Assembly: GCA_902812335.1 (NCBI GenBank)
Contig: CADDZL010000007.1
Span: forward strand, 1-34,229
Length of the DNA stretch: 34,229 nucleotides
Direction: 5' to 3'
Source: Chloroflexota bacterium
GTDB lineage: Bacteria > Chloroflexota > Anaerolineae > DSLN01
The stretch's first letter is position 1. Every line of letters starts with the position of its first letter. The position numbers and the translations under genes are program-made. This document shows, piece after piece, positions 23,529 to 29,887 of the stretch. The notes under the pieces are model-generated. The model was not told where the DNA came from, did no database searches, and worked only from the letters and a program-made list of their open reading frames with translations.

Positions 23529-25148
23529 TCAATGACTACTGTCCTGTTGCCGCCCCAGTGCATCCAGCCGGGCCTGCACATAGGCCGCAATGTCGGCATA
23601 GGGCACGTAAGCGCCCCCCCCGACGCTGCGTGAATCGAAGCCGGTAGCGGGCACAAGGGCCAGCCCCGCTTCATAATCGGCAGCGGCGCGGTCGCGGTCG
23701 CCCGTAAGCTCATAAGCCAGCCCGCGGCTCAGCTTATCTATCGCATTTGGCTTGACCTGCGCTTCGAGTCGGTCGAACCCTTGAGCCGCCCACCGGAAGT
23801 CGGCCTCCCCCCAAGGCCGCTCGCGGGCGCGTAAGGCCTCGGTCGCCGGACAGCCCATAATACCGCCCCAAGTCCAGCGGCGCAAGGCGCTGATCAGGTC
23901 GTTCCGGATCAGAGCTTGCTGGCCGACATTGAAAGCGCCGAGCCCAATCAGGGCAATGGCCAGAAGAGCCGTGGTCAGTGGCCGGTGATCAGTAGCCGGT
24001 CCACTGATCGTAGGCAAACGATCGTTAACTACTGCTTTCACCAGGCAGGCCAGCAGCAGAAGGTAGCCGATGCTTGCCAGATACAGATAGCGGCCGCGGA
24101 ATGGGGCCAGGAACGAGGCAGCAAGCGTCACCGGCGCGAGTGCCACTACGACCCAGGCCGTCAGAAACCAGCCCTCGCGCCGTCCCCAGCGCCATACGAT
24201 CAGCCCCCATAGCACGGCGATGGCACCTGCGGCAGCGACGACGGCCCGTAGACGCATCGTGTTGAGCGTGTTGTACGGGATGAACGGATCCACCAGGAAT
24301 ATCACAGCCTTGCCCAGGTTTTCCACCGAACGCAGCGCCAACAGGTCATAGCTCTCTGCACCGGGTCGCTGCCTGTAAGCAATACCCACCAAAGCGGTAT
24401 ACACGCAGGTGAGCAGGAAGAAGGGGAGGTATCTGAGCGCGATGCGGAATCGGTCATGCTCCTTGGGGGCAGCTTCGTCGTGGGACACCCACTCCAATAT
24501 CGGGAACAGGAACGCGATGGTGATGCTGCTCTCTTTCGACATCAGGGCCAGTGCGAAGGCAGCCAGGGCCAGGACGTAGTATCGAAAGGCATGAGGGCGG
24601 GCCATTCGGGCTATATCCAGATAACGCCAGAAGAAGAGCAGACTGGCTAGAGTGAAGGTCACCAGAAGTACCCCCGCCAGGTCCGCGATCCACAGCACGG
24701 CCCAGCGGTGGACCGGATAAATGAGCCAGGTGAGCGCCCCGACCAGCGCCAGCCGGCCGTTGCGGGTCAATCGCTGAACGAAAGCATAGGCCAGCAGGCT
24801 GTTGACGATGTGCAGCGCCAGGCCCACTGTACGGTACGCGGCCGGCTCGCAGCCGCATAGCGGCACGAGTGCGCCGAAGGTGAGGGAGGCCAGCGGGCGA
24901 TAAGGGAATTGGCTGTTGGGCAAAAAGGCCGCTGGCAGAAGCGCGGCGGGTGAGATATGGCGCGCAGCGTTAATCCAGGTGAGATCGTCGAGCCAGAAGA
25001 AATCACCCAACATCGGCCCAAATACGGCCAGGCCCAGGAGTAACAGAGCCACAGCCACCAAGACCCATTTGACCCAGGCCTCCCTCAGCCCGGGTAAGAC
25101 ATGGGTGCCGCGGCCGCCCTCCGCTCCACCCTGAGCTGTCGCATTCAA
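23529..25148 (-). CDS. Membrane glycosyltransferase of the PMT/TMTC type with C-terminal TPR
   Basis: A 539-residue protein with about ten membrane segments. The first periplasmic loop carries FFWLDDLTWI with the DD pair expected for a GT-C glycosyltransferase, then FPYRPLASLTFG. Later landmarks are YPVHRWAVLWIADLAGVLL and ALALMSKESSITIAFLFP, the pattern of TMTC-like protein O-mannosyltransferases. About 120 C-terminal residues are soluble and include a tetratricopeptide-like unit (KLSRGLAYELTGDRDRAAADYE). It probably transfers a sugar from a lipid carrier to exported proteins; the Thr/Pro-rich protein at 18590 would be a suitable acceptor (inference). The only in-frame start near the N-terminus is TTG 25148 with no clear ribosome-binding site, so the start is uncertain. 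Confidence 0.82.
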   Translation of the reverse strand: MNATAQGGAEGGRGTHVLPGLREAWVKWVLVAVALLLLGLAVFGPMLGDFFWLDDLTWINAARHISPAALLPAAFLPNSQFPYRPLASLTFGALVPLCGCEPAAYRTVGLALHIVNSLLAYAFVQRLTRNGRLALVGALTWLIYPVHRWAVLWIADLAGVLLVTFTLASLLFFWRYLDIARMARPHAFRYYVLALAAFALALMSKESSITIAFLFPILEWVSHDEAAPKEHDRFRIALRYLPFFLLTCVYTALVGIAYRQRPGAESYDLLALRSVENLGKAVIFLVDPFIPYNTLNTMRLRAVVAAAGAIAVLWGLIVWRWGRREGWFLTAWVVVALAPVTLAASFLAPFRGRYLYLASIGYLLLLACLVKAVVNDRLPTISGPATDHRPLTTALLAIALIGLGAFNVGQQALIRNDLISALRRWTWGGIMGCPATEALRARERPWGEADFRWAAQGFDRLEAQVKPNAIDKLSRGLAYELTGDRDRAAADYEAGLALVPATGFDSRSVGGGAYVPYADIAAYVQARLDALGRQQDSSH

Positions 25149-25182
25149 GGCACGGTTAGCGTTGCTTTCCTAATAGATAACC

Positions 25183-25211
25183 AAAAGGAGGGGGTCGGCA
25201 ACCTACACCCC
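25183..25211 (-). terminator. Possible terminator after the small peptide gene
   Basis: Read on the - strand, GGGGT and ACCCC pair around an 11-nt loop and are followed by CCTCCTTTT. A second small stem (CGGTG-CTG-CACCG, 25238-25250) precedes it. The stem is short, so some transcripts may read on into the glycosyltransferase and peptidase genes. Confidence 0.35.
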
Positions 25212-25261
25212 GCCCCCCTGCGCAGGCCGAGGTGGCACGGTGCTGCACCGGAAACATCGTC

Positions 25262-25438
25262 CTAGCTATTGATGACAGTGCAGTCTGCGCCCGCCTTGCC
25301 GTTTATCGGGTCGGACTGTTGGCAGACCCCAGCAATGGCCTCGAGCACCTGCCGGTGAACGATCTGCGGCTTCTCGTAGGTCTTCTTCTTCCTTCGCTTC
25401 ACTTGCCGCTTCACTTGCCTCTCCACCTGTTTCTCCAT
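25262..25438 (-). CDS. Candidate RiPP precursor peptide (58 residues)
   Basis: A 58-residue gene, short enough to be lost in ORF calls. Start ATG 25438 overlaps the stop of the radical SAM gene by one base (TGATG), and AAAGGAG lies about 8 nt upstream. Both are strong signs of a real coupled gene. The first 19 residues are Lys/Arg/Gln/Val-rich with a repeated QVKR unit. Then comes KKTYEKPQIV, a YxxPx-hydrophobic motif like those that bind RRE domains in lasso and other RiPP leaders. A hydrophobic stretch VLEAIAGVC follows, and a polar C-terminus with C39 and C53 (VCQQSDPINGKAGADCTVINS spans the putative core). Likely substrate of the maturase; the modification is unknown. It ends at TAG 25262. 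Confidence 0.72.
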   Translation of the reverse strand: MEKQVERQVKRQVKRRKKKTYEKPQIVHRQVLEAIAGVCQQSDPINGKAGADCTVINS

Positions 25439-26505
25439 CACTTCGCTCCTTTCCCCCTGAGAGCTTGTCGGCGCAGCCGCGCTTCGCGATAGGCGACACT
25501 TGAACAGCCCAGCATGTCGCCATCCTCAAATGCCGCGTTGCCGTGACAGCGGACACAGTACTGGCGTAGTTCGCACGTTGAACAGACCGGCAGGTTACCC
25601 AGGGTCAGGCCGGACAGTTCCTGCCAGACCGGCGACTCGCGCCAGATGGCTACCAGGGGCTGCTCACGCACATTCCCGGCCGACACGCGTGCCCCTACGC
25701 ACGAGAACACTTCGCCATAGGGTCCAATAGTCAGGCTCGTCAGCCCAATTCCACAAAAGCGGTAATCCTCACGGTAAGGGGTCAGGTGCCACGAGCCCGG
25801 ATCTATCTCGCGCCGGAAGACTTCCAGCAACTGGTTGTCGTTCATGCGATGCTTAAGCGGCGAACGGTCGCCTGTATGTTTGGGTACAATAGTGAGATCA
25901 TACTGCCAGCCAGCGCCGATCTCAGTGGCTAGCGCGCGCATCGCCTCCATCTGGTCCCAATTCTCGCGCGTGATCGGCGTCTTGAGTATGACCTTGACGC
26001 CGCGCTGCCTGAGCAGCCGGGCCGCGCGAATGGTGAGATCGAACGAACCCGGCAGGGTGGTGATGTCGTCGTGCGTCGCGGCGTCTGCTCCATAGATGCT
26101 CAGCTCAACCGCCACCGGGTGAAGCGCTGCGATCTGGTCGGCCACTTCTGGCTTGATCAGGATGCCGTTAGTATAGAGCCGGATGGCGAAGCCGCGTTTG
26201 CGGGCATAGGCGGCGATTTCGAAGAAATCGCGTCGGACCAGGCTCTCCCCCCCAGAGAAGGTGATCGTCAGCGCGCCCAATTCCGCCAGTTCGTCAATGA
26301 CGCGCTTGGCTTCCGCGGTGGTCAACTCCCCCGGGAGCCGAGCGCCGGGGGGCAGAACATCCAGGTAGCAATGAGTACACTTCTCATTGCAGCGGTAGGT
26401 AAGCTCCCAATGAACGCCGATGAGCCGATGTTGCTGCTGTGACCTCAGCAGCATCGCCTTGTAGCGGTCGCTCGACTCATTGGTGACGGCACAAGGTTCG
26501 GTCAT
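25438..26505 (-). CDS. Radical SAM/SPASM peptide maturase
   Basis: A 355-residue radical SAM enzyme. The SAM-cluster motif is C39NEKC43THC46, with GGES at about 84-87. The C-terminal SPASM region has cysteines at about 250, 268, 307, 310, 316, 319 and 333, enough for two auxiliary [4Fe-4S] clusters. Close relatives are maturases that install thioether or carbon-carbon links in ribosomal peptides (PqqE, sactipeptide and related enzymes). The start overlaps the PqqD-like stop (ATGA at 26502-26505), and the small peptide gene starts on its own stop. The pairing with a separate RRE protein and a short peptide makes a RiPP maturase the best call; an anaerobic sulfatase-type activator is less likely since no sulfatase is nearby. 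Confidence 0.9.
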   Translation of the reverse strand: MTEPCAVTNESSDRYKAMLLRSQQQHRLIGVHWELTYRCNEKCTHCYLDVLPPGARLPGELTTAEAKRVIDELAELGALTITFSGGESLVRRDFFEIAAYARKRGFAIRLYTNGILIKPEVADQIAALHPVAVELSIYGADAATHDDITTLPGSFDLTIRAARLLRQRGVKVILKTPITRENWDQMEAMRALATEIGAGWQYDLTIVPKHTGDRSPLKHRMNDNQLLEVFRREIDPGSWHLTPYREDYRFCGIGLTSLTIGPYGEVFSCVGARVSAGNVREQPLVAIWRESPVWQELSGLTLGNLPVCSTCELRQYCVRCHGNAAFEDGDMLGCSSVAYREARLRRQALRGKGAK

Positions 26506-26801
26506 CCGTTGTCCGTCCCGGGTTGGTCATGCAGGATCAGCACCCGCTGGTCCACGAGTTGCCGGACGAAAGCGTCCACATCGTCCAGGGCCTGGGCGAG
26601 GTCAACTTCGTACTCATCCGTCAGGACGGCGGCGATTGCCGCCAGGCTATGCTGCCCGTCAGCCAATGCGAAGATGCGCGAGCCGACCTCATTCAATACC
26701 TGGATCTCGTTGGTTTCGGCCAGAAGCAGAATGGCCTCACCATCTATAACACGACCGGCCGTCTGAGGATGCGGCTTCGGATAAAGATTACGTGGGTCCA
26801 T
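26502..26801 (-). CDS. PqqD-like RRE (leader-binding) protein
   Basis: A 99-residue protein with the PqqD winged-helix pattern: a beta wing (RVIDGEAILLLAETNEIQVLN), then EVGSRIFALADGQHSLAAIA and the helical end DVDAFVRQLVDQRVLIL. Free-standing PqqD-like proteins bind the leader of a precursor peptide and present it to the radical SAM enzyme. ATG 26801 is chosen for GGAG 8 nt upstream; the longest frame starts further up at 26825. It overlaps the HPr-kinase-like gene by 14 nt and the radical SAM gene by 4 nt. This tight coupling suggests fixed stoichiometry with the maturase. Confidence 0.88.
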   Translation of the reverse strand: MDPRNLYPKPHPQTAGRVIDGEAILLLAETNEIQVLNEVGSRIFALADGQHSLAAIAAVLTDEYEVDLAQALDDVDAFVRQLVDQRVLILHDQPGTDNG

Positions 26802-27609
26802 GAATAACGCTCCAGAAACCGTCATCGCGCCGGAAGTGGAGGGCGCGCACCGGCACGGCTGCCGTGAGAGCGCTACACACCTCCAGCAGTGCGGCTGCTG
26901 ACGCCCGGTCGGCGACGACGAATGGCGCGGCTGCTGCCAGTTCGGCTACCCCTTCGGCCGGGCTAAGCGGTGCAACGGCGTGACGTTGGTCCTTGCGCAA
27001 CCGATAGATACCAGCCAGGGGGGCCTGGGCATTCGCCCTCGGTGCTGCGACGAGTTCGCCGCGGAATGGCACGCCGAAGAGAGTATAGCGGTCGTCCACG
27101 TAGCGAATGATCACCAGGTCATCACTCAAAACCTGGGCCATGCCCTCGGACAGGCGGGCCGTCGTGGTTTTGCCCGCGCCCGAAGGGCCGAAGAACACAT
27201 ACCCTTGCCCATCGCGGATCAGGCCGGCGGCGTGCAAGAGCAGTCCCCCTCGTTGGAGACACAACCAGGCGTACACGACGCGCAGGAAGTTCTCCAGATT
27301 GCCCTCTGGTGCCATGATAACGTGCCCCTGTGCGCTGCCAAAGTCGGCCTCGCCTGCCTCAAGATACGATCTGAACTTGATCCGGCCAGCATCATAAGCC
27401 AGGTTGATGATCCAGGGCCCAGGCTGGATAGGGACAAACCGGGCTCCTTTTCGCACCTGGACCTTCAGCCTCAAGGCCGCTTCATCTCTCCCTTCGCCAA
27501 GAAAGGCGGCGTAGTGGTGATGGATCCGCTCCGCCATCGAGCTATCGTTCACCAGCAGGTGTACCGGTATGCCGGCGATGGTGATAGGGATCAGAGGATA
27601 CAATGCCAT
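26788..27609 (-). CDS. HPr-kinase-like P-loop protein of a peptide-modification cassette
   Basis: A 273-residue protein. The N-terminal 110 residues have no named domain. The C-terminal part starts GGLLLHAAGLIRDGQGYVF and contains the P-loop GPSGAGKTT (about 141-149), then LSDDLVII as a Walker-B-like site, as in HPr kinase/phosphorylase-related proteins. Such HprK-like proteins are recurrent partners of PqqD and radical SAM proteins in RiPP-type cassettes, for example the ScmC component of the SynChlorMet cassette described for Chloroflexi, Synergistetes and methanogens. Its substrate is unknown; it may phosphorylate a peptide or protein, or only bind nucleotide. ATG 27609 is used; a TTG at 27627 overlapping the lipoprotein stop is the alternative. 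Confidence 0.82.
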   Translation of the reverse strand: MALYPLIPITIAGIPVHLLVNDSSMAERIHHHYAAFLGEGRDEAALRLKVQVRKGARFVPIQPGPWIINLAYDAGRIKFRSYLEAGEADFGSAQGHVIMAPEGNLENFLRVVYAWLCLQRGGLLLHAAGLIRDGQGYVFFGPSGAGKTTTARLSEGMAQVLSDDLVIIRYVDDRYTLFGVPFRGELVAAPRANAQAPLAGIYRLRKDQRHAVAPLSPAEGVAELAAAAPFVVADRASAAALLEVCSALTAAVPVRALHFRRDDGFWSVIHGPT

Positions 27610-27623
27610 GTGTTCGGCGCGTG

Positions 27624-27983
27624 TCAACGAATTGGCGCGCTGGCTTGCCCGGCAACAACCTTGATCGGCCCATGCATCTCCCTCACACCAGTCGTGTCCA
27701 GGTCTTCGAGCTTATAGTAGTAGGTGTGACCGGCGACGACCTGGGTATCGGTGTACACATAGTCCCCCCCTAGGGCCGGATCGTCCTTCGCCGGGATCAG
27801 GGTTGCGTTGATCTTGACGTAGGGTCCATCCTCGCTCTCGGCCCGGTAGAGATTGAAGCCGGCAGTGTTGTACTCGCTCTTCGTTGTCCAACGAATGGTC
27901 ACCACCGGATTAGGAGAGCCACAAGCCACGAGGAGAACCAGAGCCAGTGCGCCTGGTATGAGAGCGAGATGCCGCCGCCGCAT
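27624..27983 (-). CDS. Small lipoprotein with FnIII-like domain
   Basis: A 119-residue protein with a lipoprotein signal peptide: basic start MRRRHL, hydrophobic core, lipobox LVAC with C21. The mature part is one beta-sandwich domain with IRWTTKSEYNTAGFNLYRAE and YVYTDTQVVAGHTYYYKLEDLD. It resembles the domain in the Thr/Pro-rich protein at 18590-19801. It should sit on the outside of the cytoplasmic membrane. It lies 11 nt after the DsbA-like gene and just before the HPr-kinase-like gene, inside the peptide operon. A role in binding the exported peptide or a cell-surface partner is possible but not shown. Confidence 0.82.
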   Translation of the reverse strand: MRRRHLALIPGALALVLLVACGSPNPVVTIRWTTKSEYNTAGFNLYRAESEDGPYVKINATLIPAKDDPALGGDYVYTDTQVVAGHTYYYKLEDLDTTGVREMHGPIKVVAGQASAPIR

Positions 27984-27994
27984 GGGTCACGCGT

Positions 27995-28879
27995 CTATCC
28001 GCCCCCTCCAACCTCGTTAATTGCCGACCGGAAGGCTTCAAACGGCTGGGCCCCGACCAGAGCCTGGCCGTTAATGAAGAATGTCGGCGTGCCGCTCACG
28101 TGCAGCCGGTTGCCCTCTTGGACATCGGCCTCCACGCTGGCTTGATACTTGTGTGAGTCCACACAGTCATTGAAGCGCCGTGTATCCAGGCCAAGCTGCT
28201 GGGCGTAGCGTTTGAGATCCGGGATAGTCAGTGCCTGTTGGTTGGCAAAGAGGACGTCATGATATTCCCAGAATTTGCCCTGTTCATGGGCACACTGGGC
28301 GGCCTCAGCCGCCTGCCGCGCGTACGGGTGGATGCTGTCGAGCGGGAAGTCGCGGAACACGAAACGCACCCGGTCGCCGTAAGCTTGTTTGAGTTGTGCC
28401 AGGGTGTTATCCTTGAACATCTTGCAGTAGGGGCACTGGAAGTCAGAGAACTCGACGATGGTCACTTTGGCGTTGGGGGGGCCAAACGAAGGATCGGCCA
28501 GGCCGGCGTCCGATGGCCCGGCGATGGCGCTTCCCACCCCACCTGCTCCAGGAGCAGGCAGGACGAATCGGCCGATCAACAGACCCAGGGTGAAGAAGAC
28601 GATAGCGATCAGGATGCCGCCAATGAGCGTGCTGCGGCGGATGACGATGACGTCGGGTCCCTCCATCAAGGCGGGGTTGAGACGCCGCTTCGCCACACGC
28701 CGCACCCCCGTTCCCTCCGCTGTCAGAGGAGCAACAGGAGGTGGGGATATTGCTTCCGCTGGCTCACCAGCCACGTCCGCGAGCGGCGGCGATGGCACAG
28801 CCATTTCAACTGGGGTCCCTGGCCAAGGTTCGGGCGAATTCTCATTGCCCTCAACGACGCGCGTCTGTTTATATTCCAT
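27995..28879 (-). CDS. Membrane-anchored DsbA-type thiol-disulfide oxidoreductase
   Basis: A 294-residue protein. An 80-residue cytoplasmic N-terminal part is rich in Pro, Glu and Ala. One membrane segment lies at about 84-107, and the outer domain (about 130-290) has the thioredoxin fold of the DsbA/Thioredoxin_4 family. The active site is C149-P-Y-C152 (FSDFQCPYCKMF), the cis-proline loop is SGTPTFFING and VRFVFRDFPLD is a further family motif. It probably makes or isomerises disulfides outside the membrane. It is the first gene after the strong promoter of the peptide operon, and the candidate peptide has two core cysteines, so it may act on that peptide (inference). AGGAG lies about 9 nt before the ATG. 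Confidence 0.88.
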   Translation of the reverse strand: MEYKQTRVVEGNENSPEPWPGTPVEMAVPSPPLADVAGEPAEAISPPPVAPLTAEGTGVRRVAKRRLNPALMEGPDVIVIRRSTLIGGILIAIVFFTLGLLIGRFVLPAPGAGGVGSAIAGPSDAGLADPSFGPPNAKVTIVEFSDFQCPYCKMFKDNTLAQLKQAYGDRVRFVFRDFPLDSIHPYARQAAEAAQCAHEQGKFWEYHDVLFANQQALTIPDLKRYAQQLGLDTRRFNDCVDSHKYQASVEADVQEGNRLHVSGTPTFFINGQALVGAQPFEAFRSAINEVGGGG

Positions 28880-28890
28880 CGCTAGGATCT

Positions 28891-28910
28891 CCTGTGGGGT
28901 GCGCCACAGG
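28891..28910. promoter_or_regulatory. Perfect palindrome over the start site of the peptide operon
   Basis: CCTGTGG-N6-CCACAGG is a perfect 7+7 inverted repeat. It lies directly downstream of the -10 box and covers the predicted transcription start, and one arm overlaps the AGGAG ribosome-binding site of the DsbA-like gene. It could be the operator of a dimeric repressor or, in RNA, a small stem hiding the ribosome-binding site. Confidence 0.5.
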
Positions 28911-28912
28911 GG

Positions 28913-28941
28913 ATTCTAGCCCGGATCGGAGCGTGTGTCAA
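28913..28941 (-). promoter_or_regulatory. Near-consensus sigma-70 promoter of the peptide operon
   Basis: Read on the - strand: a perfect -35 TTGACA (28941-28936), a 17-nt spacer and -10 TAGAAT (28918-28913). The predicted start of transcription is near 28906, 27 nt before the ATG of the DsbA-like gene. This is the best promoter match I found in the window. Confidence 0.7.
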
Positions 28942-28964
28942 ACGGAGAGCGGGTTCGCCATGCC

Positions 28965-29387
28965 CTATCCGGGCGAGGGCATTAGCCCGAGTTGCTGCAT
29001 CATGCCGACCTGATCTACGTTGCCCCAGTGCTCCACGACTTTGCCGTTGGCGAAGCGCATAATGTGAGACTCGGTCCACACGGCGTGTTTGCCGGTTGGG
29101 GGCATGCCCATCAACTCGCCCTTCATGGTGCCGCGCCCCGTCAGGCGTTGCATGACCTTGTCTCCTTCGGCTACTTCAAATTCGATAGTGTATTCCAGAT
29201 CAGGGAATGCTGCGCGCAGCATCGTGACGAGTTTCTTGGTGCTTTCGACAGTGGGTGGCCAACCGGGCGGAACCTGATGATCTACAGCAGCCGGTGCAGT
29301 CAGTTCATCGAGCAGTTCGACCTTGCCCTGGTTGGCGATCTCAAGCGGGAAGCGGCGGGCAGTCGCCTTGTTCTCTTCGATTGACAT
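28965..29387 (-). CDS. SnoaL-like (NTF2 fold) ester-cyclase-type protein
   Basis: A 140-residue protein of the SnoaL-like polyketide/ester cyclase family with NTF2 fold: opening MSIEENKATARRF, the strand LEYTIEFEVAEGDKVMQRLT, GTMKGELMGMPPTGK and the end VEHWGNVDQVGMMQQLG. Family members are small cone-shaped enzymes or binding proteins with varied substrates, so no reaction can be given. GAGGAG lies 8 nt before the ATG. It is the second of two tandem, diverged copies. Its stop is followed by the promoter of the peptide operon. Confidence 0.85.
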   Translation of the reverse strand: MSIEENKATARRFPLEIANQGKVELLDELTAPAAVDHQVPPGWPPTVESTKKLVTMLRAAFPDLEYTIEFEVAEGDKVMQRLTGRGTMKGELMGMPPTGKHAVWTESHIMRFANGKVVEHWGNVDQVGMMQQLGLMPSPG

Positions 29388-29425
29388 AATGCGGTCTCCT
29401 CACTTTGGCTGGAAGTACGGGGGCG

Positions 29426-29851
29426 CTACGCGGCCGGGATAACGCCGATCTGCTGCAACACGCCGAGGAAATCCATATTGGCCCAGGTCTCGACGATTTT
29501 GCCCTCCACGATGCGGTAGGTGGTGATGCCCGTGACCTGGATGCGCTTGCCGCTGGCAGGAACGTTGCCTATGGGGAACGGCGCACCGCTATGGGTGGTG
29601 GTGAGCGTCCATCGTTCGACGACCTTGTCGCCTTCGGCCAGCAGATCGTCCGTGCGCACGTACTGGTCTGGAAAGACGGCCAGGTTGCCCTGGTGGATCA
29701 TCTTGGCGCCCAGCAGGGTCTGTGGCACGTTGGGTAGCATCTCGTGAGCGATGAACCTCGGGGCCAACACCTCGTTCAGCCGATCCAGATGGTTGGTATT
29801 GTGGGCCTCACGATAGCGGCGCACAATCGCCTTGTTTTGTTCTATTGACAT
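29426..29851 (-). CDS. SnoaL-like protein, tandem paralogue
   Basis: A 141-residue SnoaL-like protein opening MSIEQNKAIVRRYREAHN, with LLAEGDKVVERWTLTTTH, IPASGKRI-type loop (here VPASGKRIQVTGITTY) and the end VETWANMDFLGVLQQIGVIP. It shares start, core and tail motifs with the following gene, so the two arose by tandem duplication and then diverged widely. AAGGAGGAG about 7 nt before the ATG is a strong ribosome-binding site. Function is not assignable beyond the fold. Confidence 0.85.
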   Translation of the reverse strand: MSIEQNKAIVRRYREAHNTNHLDRLNEVLAPRFIAHEMLPNVPQTLLGAKMIHQGNLAVFPDQYVRTDDLLAEGDKVVERWTLTTTHSGAPFPIGNVPASGKRIQVTGITTYRIVEGKIVETWANMDFLGVLQQIGVIPAA

Positions 29852-29887
29852 ACTTGACTCCTCCTTGTGATGTGAGTCGTGGCATAT

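Noticed and set aside
25266-25556. A 96-residue minus-strand frame overlapping both the radical SAM end and the small peptide gene.
   Set aside because: It is in another frame from both, has no ribosome-binding site, and its overlap with the well-supported 58-residue gene rules it out.
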